Source of the DNA: Verrucomicrobiaceae bacterium
GTDB lineage: Bacteria; Verrucomicrobiota; Verrucomicrobiae; Verrucomicrobiales; Akkermansiaceae
Assembly (NCBI GenBank): GCA_947372405.1
Contig: CANBTO010000363.1
Coordinates: 1-5,682 of the forward strand
Reading direction: 5' to 3'
DNA length: 5,682 nt
Position 1 is the stretch's first letter; each line of letters starts with the position of its first letter. The notes under the pieces were generated by a model that worked only from the letters and a program-made list of their open reading frames with translations, did no database searches and was not told the origin of the DNA. The position numbers were made by a program, and so were the translations under genes. Below, piece after piece: positions 1 to 5,587 of the stretch.

Positions 1-975
1 GAAAGCCTCATCGAGCGTCACATCCTCGGCGACGTGCCGGAGTCCGCACCGCTTCCACCCGCGCAGATCGGCAAGGCACACCGCATCGACGACGCCCGCG
101 GCCGCTACATCGAGTTCGCCAAACACACCGCCGACAACGTCTCGCTCCAGGGACTGAAAATCGTCGTCGACTGCGGAAACGGCGCAGCCTACTTCATCGG
201 TCCGCTCATTTTCAAGGAACTCGGCGCGGAAGTCATCACCGTCTGCAACGAGCCCGACGGCCTCAACATCAACGATGCCTGCGGTGCGCTTCATCCGGAG
301 GCCGCTGGCAAACTCGTCCGCCAGCACAAGGCCGACCTCGGAATCTCGTTCGACGGTGACGCGGACCGCGTGATCTTCACCGACGCCAACGGCGATGTCG
401 TCAGCGGTGACCGCATGCTCGCGCTTTGCGCCATCGGCCTCAAGGAGCAGGGGAAACTCAAGGGCGACACCCTGGTGGCCACCGTGATGAGCAACCTCGG
501 TCTAACGGAAGCGATGCGGAAACGCGGCATCAAGGTGGAGGCCACCGCCGTGGGCGACCGCAACGTCATCGAATGCATCCGCAAAAACGGCTATTCCTTC
601 GGCGGCGAGAACTCCGGCCATCTGATCTTCGCGGACCACGCGACCACCGGCGACGGCATCCTCAGCGCGCTCCAGGTTCTGCGCATGATGCGGGAGAAGA
701 ATGCCACCCTGGTGGAGCTTTCCAACCTGTTCGAGGAATATCCCACCAAACTCTCGAACATGCCGGTTCCATCGAAACCTCCGATCCAGTCACTGCCGAA
801 GCTCAGCAAGCTGATGGAATCCGCCACCGCGGCGTTCGGCGAAAACGGCCGCCACTTGATCCGCTACTCGGGCACTGAAAACAAGATCCGCGTTCTGGTG
901 GAACATCGTGACCTCGACGAATGTCAGGCATGGGTCAGCCGGTTCGAGTCCGCCATCCGCGAGGAAATCGGTTGA
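1..975 (+). CDS. glmM: Phosphoglucosamine mutase GlmM, 5' partial
   Basis: The reading frame is open from base 1, so the gene begins upstream and 324 C-terminal residues are present. GlmM interconverts glucosamine-6-phosphate and glucosamine-1-phosphate in the cytoplasm, the second step towards UDP-GlcNAc. Visible alpha-D-phosphohexomutase motifs, numbered in the fragment, are the Mg-binding loop DGDADR at residues 118-123 (bases 352-369), VGDR at 184-187, the sugar-binding loop GGENSGH at 201-207 (bases 601-621), and the phosphate-binding loop RYSGTEN at 288-294 (bases 862-882). By comparison with E. coli GlmM (metal-loop Asp near residue 241, total about 445), roughly 120 residues are missing, including the phosphoserine active site, which cannot be checked. 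The GTG at 34 is internal, not a start: the upstream codons read ESLIERHILGD and continue the homology. GlmM is preferred over phosphomannomutase because of the motif style and the glm neighbours. The next gene follows after 11 bp. Confidence 0.95.
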   Translation, partial: ESLIERHILGDVPESAPLPPAQIGKAHRIDDARGRYIEFAKHTADNVSLQGLKIVVDCGNGAAYFIGPLIFKELGAEVITVCNEPDGLNINDACGALHPEAAGKLVRQHKADLGISFDGDADRVIFTDANGDVVSGDRMLALCAIGLKEQGKLKGDTLVATVMSNLGLTEAMRKRGIKVEATAVGDRNVIECIRKNGYSFGGENSGHLIFADHATTGDGILSALQVLRMMREKNATLVELSNLFEEYPTKLSNMPVPSKPPIQSLPKLSKLMESATAAFGENGRHLIRYSGTENKIRVLVEHRDLDECQAWVSRFESAIREEIG

Positions 976-986
976 ACCCCACGCCC

Positions 987-1820
987 ATGTCAGAAGAAAC
1001 CTGCAGCCCGCTTTCCGATACCCGGACGATCGAGGGTTTTCCCATCGCGAACCGTCCGCTGACGGAACATCAGAGAGGTGTCGTCGGCTCGGCCGCCGTG
1101 ACCGTCCATCCGCACGCCTGGCTCGTGTGGGACGAGTTCGCGGTTTTCATCGCCAGCGGCAAATCCACCCTCGGGGATGAAACCGGAGCCGCGCTCGCGT
1201 GGCGCGGTGAAGCTCCCGGCGCGTCCGACGTCTTCATCGCGAAGACATCCTTCATCGTCCGCTATCCGTGGGATCTGCTCCGTGCCAACGAGCAGTTCGT
1301 TTCAGCGCTAACAGAAAATGAGGTCGAGGGTGAAGTCCATCCGTCGGCAGTCATCGAGGGCGTGGTCCACATCGGCAAGGGCACGCGCATTCTTCCGGGT
1401 GTCTTCATCGAGGGCAACGTCGTCATCGGTGAGGACTGCAAGATCGGCCCGAATTGTTATATACGCGGCAACACCAGCATCGGCGACCATTGCCACATCG
1501 GCCAGTCCGTGGAGATCAAGAACTGCCTGATCCTTTCAAAAACCAACGTCGGCCACCTTTCCTATGTCGGTGATTCGGTCCTTGGCGAGGGTGTGAATTT
1601 CGGTGCCGGCACCACCACCTCCAATCTCCGCCACGATGGAAAGAATCATCGTTCGATGGTGTGCGGTATGCTGATGGACACCGGTCGACGCAAGTTCGGA
1701 ACCATCGTCGGCGACCACGTCCATACCGGCATCAACACCTCCATCTATCCGGGCCGGAAACTCTGGCCCCACACCACCACCCGGCCGGGCGAGATCGTCC
1801 AGCATGATCTGCAATCCTGA
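987..1820 (+). CDS. Stand-alone GlmU-type left-handed beta-helix acetyltransferase
   Basis: A 277-residue protein that probably acetylates GlcN-1-P with acetyl-CoA to give GlcNAc-1-P. Residues about 114-265 are hexapeptide repeats typical of a left-handed beta helix. R160, K178, H190 (catalytic base), Y193, N204 and N213 align without gaps to E. coli GlmU R333, K351, H363, Y366, N377 and N386, all offset by 173; Y387 is replaced by L214. The loop NLRHDGK (213-219) and DTGRRKFG (231-238), with about 14 extra residues compared with E. coli, resemble archaeal sugar-1-phosphate nucleotidylyltransferase/acetyltransferases (ST0452 type). Residues 1-112 hold no nucleotidyltransferase GxGTRM loop, but PWDLLRANE (94-102) resembles the linker that follows that domain in the two-domain proteins. 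I chose ATG 987, 11 bp after glmM. The in-frame ATGs at 921 and 930 lie inside glmM and add unrelated residues. No clear Shine-Dalgarno is seen. Fold and catalytic residues are clear; the exact sugar substrate is inferred from context. Confidence 0.85.
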   Translation: MSEETCSPLSDTRTIEGFPIANRPLTEHQRGVVGSAAVTVHPHAWLVWDEFAVFIASGKSTLGDETGAALAWRGEAPGASDVFIAKTSFIVRYPWDLLRANEQFVSALTENEVEGEVHPSAVIEGVVHIGKGTRILPGVFIEGNVVIGEDCKIGPNCYIRGNTSIGDHCHIGQSVEIKNCLILSKTNVGHLSYVGDSVLGEGVNFGAGTTTSNLRHDGKNHRSMVCGMLMDTGRRKFGTIVGDHVHTGINTSIYPGRKLWPHTTTRPGEIVQHDLQS

Positions 1821-1822
1821 CT

Positions 1823-1850
1823 CTCAACTCTCAACTTCATACTCTCAACT
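1823..1850. repeat. 7-nt direct repeat CTCAACT before glmS
   Basis: Most of the 35-bp spacer between the acetyltransferase and glmS is a 7-nt periodic array. Exact CTCAACT copies lie at 1823-1829, 1830-1836 and 1844-1850, and one degenerate unit (TCATACT, 1837-1843) keeps the register. The stretch is pyrimidine-rich on the plus strand and leaves no room for a Shine-Dalgarno sequence or a glmS ribozyme before the ATG at 1856. Its function is unknown; it could be a slippage-prone low-complexity repeat or an unstructured translation-initiation region. Confidence 0.8.
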
Positions 1851-1855
1851 ACAGC

Positions 1856-3697
1856 ATGTGCGGCATCGTCGGATACATCGGAAAAGCGGACGCCCCCACG
1901 GTCCTCATCAACGGCCTGCGCCGGCTCGAATACCGTGGCTATGATTCCGCGGGCGTCGCCGTGCTGGATGAGGATCGCATCGTGGTCACCAAGGCCGCCG
2001 GCAAGGTCGCCGCGCTCAAGGCGAAGACCCGCGCAGAGTGGCCTGCGGAACGTTTCTCCCGCTCCGCCATCGGTATCGCCCACACCCGCTGGGCCACCCA
2101 CGGACCACCCACCGAGATCAACGCCCACCCGCATCTCGACAAGTCCGGTGAGGTCGCGCTTGTTCACAACGGCATCATCGAGAACTACCGCTCGTTGCGC
2201 GCACGCCTCGAAGGCCGCGGCCATCATTTCTATTCGGAGACGGACACCGAGGTGCTCGCCCATCTCATCGGGGAGTGCGACAAGGGTGACCTTTTCCAAG
2301 CGGTTTGTGATGCGCTTCATCAGGTGGAGGGCACCTTCGGCATCGCGGTTCTATCAGCCCGCGAGCCGGACAGGATCATCACCGCGCGGCGTGGCAGCCC
2401 CATCGTGATCGGCGTCGGGGAAGGGGAGACGATCATCGCCTCGGACGCGGCGGCCATCCTCGCCCACACCCAGCGCGTCATCTATCTGGACGACAACGAC
2501 ATCGCCATCGTCACCGCCGAGTCCATCGATATCCGGGACCTCAACAATATCCCCGTCACCCGCGAGATCGCCGAGCTCGGTTATGACGCCGCCGCCGCCG
2601 AAAAGGGCGGCTTCGAACATTTCATGCTCAAGGAAATCCACGAGCAGCCGGACGCGCTCGGCAACGCCATCCGCGGACGTCTCGATTTCGATCTCGGCTC
2701 GTCTGTTCTGGCAGGCATGGGAACCTCGCCGCGCGAACTCGCCGACCTGAACCGTGTCGTGCTCATCGGCTGCGGCACCTCGCTTCACGCGGGCCTTGTC
2801 GGCGAATACGCCTTCGAGGATCTGGCGGATGTGCATTCGGAAGTCCAACAAGCCGCCGAGTTTCGATATCGCAATCCCATCCTCGGCAGCCGCGATCTGG
2901 TCATAGCCATCTCGCAATCCGGTGAAACAGCGGACACGCTGGCCGCCGTGCGCGAGGCGAACCAGAAGGGTGCCTTCGTGATGAGTCTTTGCAATGTGGT
3001 GGGCTCCACCATCGCCCGCGAAACCGGGCGCGGTGTCTATCTGCATGCCGGCCCGGAAATCTCGGTAGCCTCCACCAAGGCTTTCACCTGCCAGGTCGTC
3101 GCGTTGTTGATGATGGCCCTCAAGCTCGGACGTGGTCGTCGCTTTTCACGCGAGGAGGGCATCCGGTTCGCGCGGGAAATCGAAAACATCCCGCAGCTCG
3201 TGGCGAAGGTGGTCCAGCAGAGCGCCCGCATCGCGGAAATCGCGGCGGATTACGCGCACAATGAACACGCGTTCTTCATCGGTCGTGGGCCGATGTTTCC
3301 AGTCGCCCTTGAAGGCGCGCTGAAACTCAAGGAAGTCTCCTACATCCACGCCGAGGGTTATCACGCCGCCGAATTGAAACACGGCCCCATCGCGCTTTTA
3401 GTGAAGGGCACGCCCGTCATCGCCATCGCCTGCGACATTCCCGGCAAGGACAAGACCCTTGGAAACATCGAGGAGTGCCGCGCCCGCGGAGCCCACATCC
3501 TTGGCATCGTCACCGACGGCGATTCGGAAGCCGCCGAGTGCATGGATGACTTCATTGCCATTCCTCGCTGCCATCCGCTCATCGCCACCATTCCGGCGGT
3601 TGTCGCCTTGCAGCTCTTCTCCTATCATGTCGCGCGCATCCGCGGCTGCGAGATCGACCAACCGCGAAACCTCGCGAAGAGCGTGACCGTCGAGTGA
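1856..3697 (+). CDS. glmS: Glutamine-fructose-6-phosphate aminotransferase (isomerizing) GlmS
   Basis: A complete 613-residue GlmS (E. coli: 609). It makes glucosamine-6-phosphate from fructose-6-phosphate and glutamine in the cytoplasm, the committed step to UDP-GlcNAc. The start is fixed by MCGIVGYIG: Met is normally removed to expose the nucleophilic Cys. Glutaminase domain (about 2-240): RLEYRGYDSAG (23-33), TRWATHG (77-83), HNGIIENY (104-111), SETDTE (127-132) and RRGSPIVIG (178-186). A linker with EHFMLKEIHEQP (254-265) leads to two SIS sugar-isomerase domains: GCGTS (305-309), SQSGETADT (353-361), SVASTKAF (403-410) and HAEGYHAAELKHGP (498-511). The C-terminal tail DQPRNLAKSVTVE (601-613) carries the Lys that binds the sugar (K608, equivalent to E. 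coli K603). All key motifs are intact, so the enzyme should be active. It is the last gene of the glm cluster; no glmS ribozyme can fit in the 35-bp upstream spacer, so control is probably at the operon or protein level. Confidence 0.98.
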   Translation: MCGIVGYIGKADAPTVLINGLRRLEYRGYDSAGVAVLDEDRIVVTKAAGKVAALKAKTRAEWPAERFSRSAIGIAHTRWATHGPPTEINAHPHLDKSGEVALVHNGIIENYRSLRARLEGRGHHFYSETDTEVLAHLIGECDKGDLFQAVCDALHQVEGTFGIAVLSAREPDRIITARRGSPIVIGVGEGETIIASDAAAILAHTQRVIYLDDNDIAIVTAESIDIRDLNNIPVTREIAELGYDAAAAEKGGFEHFMLKEIHEQPDALGNAIRGRLDFDLGSSVLAGMGTSPRELADLNRVVLIGCGTSLHAGLVGEYAFEDLADVHSEVQQAAEFRYRNPILGSRDLVIAISQSGETADTLAAVREANQKGAFVMSLCNVVGSTIARETGRGVYLHAGPEISVASTKAFTCQVVALLMMALKLGRGRRFSREEGIRFAREIENIPQLVAKVVQQSARIAEIAADYAHNEHAFFIGRGPMFPVALEGALKLKEVSYIHAEGYHAAELKHGPIALLVKGTPVIAIACDIPGKDKTLGNIEECRARGAHILGIVTDGDSEAAECMDDFIAIPRCHPLIATIPAVVALQLFSYHVARIRGCEIDQPRNLAKSVTVE

Positions 3698-3718
3698 CGG
3701 CGGTGTTTGACTCTACAT

Positions 3719-3849
3719 GGCAGGGACCGACCTCCGGGCGGTCCGGTGCAAGAGATGAGAATCATGGCCCAAGTCATTGCGGCAACTCGATCATCGGGCT
3801 TTCATTCGCAGTTCTTGCTCACGGACCGTTGCGGAGAACGGTCCCTGCC
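3719..3849. repeat. 131-bp inverted-repeat element (MITE/REP-like)
   Basis: Perfect 11-bp terminal inverted repeats, GGCAGGGACCG at 3719-3729 and CGGTCCCTGCC at 3839-3849, enclose 109 bp. Each end can also fold on itself. On the left, GGACCG (3724-3729) pairs with CGGTCC (3739-3744), with an inner CC-TCCG-GG mini-stem. On the right, GGACCGTT (3823-3830) pairs with AACGGTCC (3837-3844). The element fills most of the 180-bp spacer between two convergent genes. I see no target-site duplication and no transposase. That it is a dispersed genomic repeat is inference from its architecture. Confidence 0.7.
3823..3844. terminator. Possible terminator hairpin between convergent genes
   Basis: An 8-bp perfect stem (GGACCGTT/AACGGTCC) with a 6-nt loop GCGGAG lies between the 3' ends of glmS and the minus-strand gene. 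Its position suits a bidirectional terminator, but neither strand shows a T-tract after the stem. It could therefore act only as an RNA 3'-end stabiliser, or be merely part of the surrounding repeat element. Confidence 0.3.
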
Positions 3850-3877
3850 TTCCTGGTATTTCTGACAGACACATAGT

Positions 3878-4453
3878 CTAGCCTTCCTCTTCCCATGCCT
3901 TCTTCAACGCCGCACCGAGCGGGCTTGAGAGAGCGTCCTGCCAGTGAACGTCGTTGCGGATCACCGGCAGCGCGGGCAAACTGCGTTCTTCCAGCGGCCC
4001 GCTAACAGTTGCCGGACGCGCATGGAAATACTCGCCACCATCCGTGGCGGGGCCGGTCACACGATGAGTGCCGTGTTCAATGCCGATCATCGCCGTGTGA
4101 ACCCAGCGCGCTCCGAGAAACGGACACATCACTTCGCCGGATGCCTCCACCATGAACGCGTCTCCGCCAACGCCGAAGTCGATCTCCCAGCCGTCCGCCC
4201 GGAAAATCCCGTCCTCCGCCAGCCAACGAGGCGCAAGGCGCGGCAGCAACCAGAAACGCAGCGCCTCATCCGCATCCTCTGGGGTGGAAACGATGCGAAG
4301 CCGCGTCATGGTCAGTCCGCGGAGCTGTCGCAAGGTTGTCACCGTGATGGCCCGGTAACGCCGTGCCGCCTCCTCATCACCATGTTCCTCCGCCATCAAC
4401 GGCAACACCCGTCCGGGCAGGGGTTCGTGGATCTGGAGTTTCAACAGGCGCAT
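3878..4453 (-). CDS. Diverged DUF2064 / TIGR04282-type glycosyltransferase-like protein
   Basis: A 191-residue protein resembling the DUF2064 family, which has a GT-A-like nucleotide-sugar transferase fold; some members are linked to arsenosugar synthesis. Family-like features are EPLPGRV (10-16) in the place of the usual P-x-PGxxKTRL loop, EEAARRYRAITVTTLRQL (27-44) matching the helix after it, and VTGPATDGGEYFHA (132-145) matching the conserved GPAxDGGYY segment. Two family landmarks look lost: the KTRL part of the first loop reads LPLM (17-20), and the GTDxP metal/nucleotide motif is not visible (AMIGIEHG, 121-128). Activity is therefore uncertain. I chose ATG 4451-4453 because DUF2064 similarity begins exactly there (MRLLKLQIHEPLPGR). 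The longer ORF from 4552 adds 33 unrelated residues and reads into an inverted repeat. An AGGA lies about 14 nt upstream, too far for a good ribosome site. The gene is convergent with glmS and has no operon partner in view. It is soluble, with no signal peptide or membrane segment. Confidence 0.72.
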   Translation of the reverse strand: MRLLKLQIHEPLPGRVLPLMAEEHGDEEAARRYRAITVTTLRQLRGLTMTRLRIVSTPEDADEALRFWLLPRLAPRWLAEDGIFRADGWEIDFGVGGDAFMVEASGEVMCPFLGARWVHTAMIGIEHGTHRVTGPATDGGEYFHARPATVSGPLEERSLPALPVIRNDVHWQDALSSPLGAALKKAWEEEG

Positions 4454-4503
4454 GGGCGCAATTTCGTTCCTGCCTTCCCAATGCCAAGCTGCAATTTCGG
4501 GCG

Positions 4504-4553
4504 AATGGCAATGCGTCCGACGGACTGAGCCTGACGGACTGCGACTTGCCATT
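4504..4553. repeat. Small inverted repeat with nested 9-nt direct repeat
   Basis: AATGGCAA (4504-4511) and TTGCCATT (4546-4553) form an 8-bp inverted repeat. It encloses two copies of GACGGACTG (4519-4527 and 4533-4541, period 14) and a short GTCC/GGAC palindrome. It lies 51-100 bp upstream of the minus-strand start codon, so it may be in that gene's leader. It could also be a decayed repeat unit or chance. Confidence 0.4.
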
Positions 4554-4583
4554 TGGCGGAAGTATCAATGGGTTGGATTTCAG

Positions 4584-4732
4584 CGAAACGCGGAGACGCG
4601 GAGCGCGCTGAGAAAAACGCCGAGCTTGCGATGTGTGAAACAGGATCAGAGTGGGGTTGGTCTCTTGCGTCATGACAGTAAATCCATTTTTCTCCGCGAT
4701 GACCTCTGCGATCTCAGCGTCTCCGCGTTTCG
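4584..4732. repeat. 149-bp inverted-repeat element (16-bp perfect ends)
   Basis: CGAAACGCGGAGACGC (4584-4599) and its exact reverse complement GCGTCTCCGCGTTTCG (4717-4732) bound the element. Pairing continues inward imperfectly (GAG 4601-4603 with CTC 4713-4715; CGC 4606-4608 with GCG 4708-4710; GAG 4610-4612 with CTC 4704-4706). A second internal pair is GAGAAAAA (4610-4617) with TTTTTCTC (4687-4694). Outside the ends lies a further 7-bp inverted pair, TTGGATT (4573-4579) and AATCCAA (4741-4747), so the full unit may be 4573-4747. TCATGACA occurs twice as a direct repeat (4670-4677, 4734-4741), as does TCTCCGCG (4691-4698, 4720-4727). From memory, CTCTGCG/TCTCCGCG/TTTC-style motifs recur between genes in several Verrucomicrobia and Planctomycetes genomes. 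No transposase is encoded. Confidence 0.78.
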
Positions 4733-4820
4733 ATCATGACAATCCAAAATGATTCTGATGATTCACCGCCACTCCATCCTTGTCCGATCATGGCGGTTCT
4801 GGTTCACTACTGACAAACCA

Positions 4821-5552
4821 ATGCCCATGCTGCCCCAACCGCCACCGGATCCCCCGGCTCCGCCGATATCGGATGCGGCGCTGCGCTCACGCAGGTGGCG
4901 GAAATGGATTTGGGGCGTGGGGATTGCTTCGGTGGTGGCAACCATGATGTTGGTGCTGCTTGGACCTATGATAACTGGAAGTCCACATCGTGCCGATTTA
5001 ACCGAAGCGATATCCAATGCCCGTCAGATCGGTTTGGGGCTTTTCGAGTTCGAAACGGAATATGGAAGTTTCCCCGACAACACGACGATTTCCAAAGTGC
5101 GTGAAGATCACCCGAGTTCCAGCATTCCTTTGGGCACGAGTTCGTCGAACGATTTTTTCAGACAGTTGCTGGCCTCGGAAATAGCACAATCGGAATCAAT
5201 GTTTTATGCCCATACCTCAACCGCTCGAAAACCTGACGGCGTGTATGCTGGCGCAACGGCGTTGGAGAAGGGAGAATGCGGCTTCGCCTACATCGCAGGG
5301 CTATCGACAGAGAAAAGCCGGCCGGAAACGCCGATGGTGGTTTTTCCTCTGGTGCCCGGGAAACTGCTTTTCGACTACACACTGAGTAACAAGATTCTTT
5401 ATGGAAAAGCTATGATTCTCCGGGTGGACGGCAGCGTCATAACCCTCCCCATAGACAAATCCGGCCACGTCTATCTCAACGGCAAGGACCTCTTCGATCC
5501 CTCCCAACCCTTCTGGGGCGGCAAGGTGCCGGACGTGAAGTGGCCGGAGTGA
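4821..5552 (+). CDS. Single-pass membrane protein, pseudopilin-like (Verrucomicrobia type)
   Basis: A 243-residue protein of unproven function. A proline-rich N-terminus (residues 4-16, PQPPPDPPAPP) is followed by a basic stretch RSRRWRKW (22-29) and one membrane helix at about 29-52, which predicts cytoplasmic N-terminus and extracytoplasmic C-terminus. After the helix, LTEAISNARQIGLGLFEFETEYGSFPDN (60-87) resembles the start of the globular part of DUF1559/type II secretion pseudopilin-like proteins of Verrucomicrobia and Planctomycetes. The later segments GECGFAYIAG (151-160), AMILRVDGSVITLP (197-210) and GKDLFDPSQPFWGGK (221-235) look conserved in style. There is no prepilin peptidase site of the GFTLIE type, so it is unlikely to be processed as a pilin. 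I prefer ATG 4821; ATG 4827 is nearly as good. ATG 4749 would add a 24-residue extension beginning at the edge of a repeat element. No Shine-Dalgarno precedes any of them. Its codon third positions are less GC-rich than those of the glm genes. It stands alone in this window. Confidence 0.7.
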   Translation: MPMLPQPPPDPPAPPISDAALRSRRWRKWIWGVGIASVVATMMLVLLGPMITGSPHRADLTEAISNARQIGLGLFEFETEYGSFPDNTTISKVREDHPSSSIPLGTSSSNDFFRQLLASEIAQSESMFYAHTSTARKPDGVYAGATALEKGECGFAYIAGLSTEKSRPETPMVVFPLVPGKLLFDYTLSNKILYGKAMILRVDGSVITLPIDKSGHVYLNGKDLFDPSQPFWGGKVPDVKWPE

Positions 5553-5587
5553 TAGGAGATGCAATCCCATTTGAAGAGTCAAGCACC

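Larger units (their letters stand above)
4454..4820. other. Intergenic region between divergent genes
   Basis: This 367-bp region separates the start of the minus-strand DUF2064-like gene from the start of the plus-strand membrane protein. It must hold both promoters, but I cannot pick convincing -35/-10 boxes. It contains a small structured segment (4504-4553) and a 149-bp inverted-repeat element (4584-4732). ORFs crossing it on either strand show no recognisable protein. The part from 4749 to 4820 is open in frame with the downstream gene, but probably untranslated. Confidence 0.6.

Noticed and set aside
1823..1850. CRISPR-like array
   Set aside because: The units are 7 nt with no spacers.
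1821..1855. A glmS ribozyme or riboswitch upstream of glmS
   Set aside because: Only 35 bp separate the genes and they are filled by a simple 7-nt repeat; the ribozyme needs well over 100 nt.
1745..2320. Long minus-strand ORF (191 codons) and similar ones at 2354-3046
   Set aside because: They lie antisense to glmS in high-GC DNA, where stop codons are rare; their translations show no domain and the plus-strand gene is certain.
3755..3865. Small plus-strand ORF of 36 codons starting MRIMAQVIA
   Set aside because: It lies inside the inverted-repeat element and reads through its right hairpin; nothing beyond an open frame supports translation.
3694..3876. 60-residue plus-strand ORF overlapping the end of glmS
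   Set aside because: It runs through the 131-bp inverted-repeat element, has no recognisable domain or ribosome site, and its sequence is dictated by the repeat arms.
4454..4552. Upstream extension of the minus-strand gene by 33 residues
   Set aside because: The extension has no family similarity and starts inside a small inverted repeat; the DUF2064 match begins at the ATG at 4451-4453.
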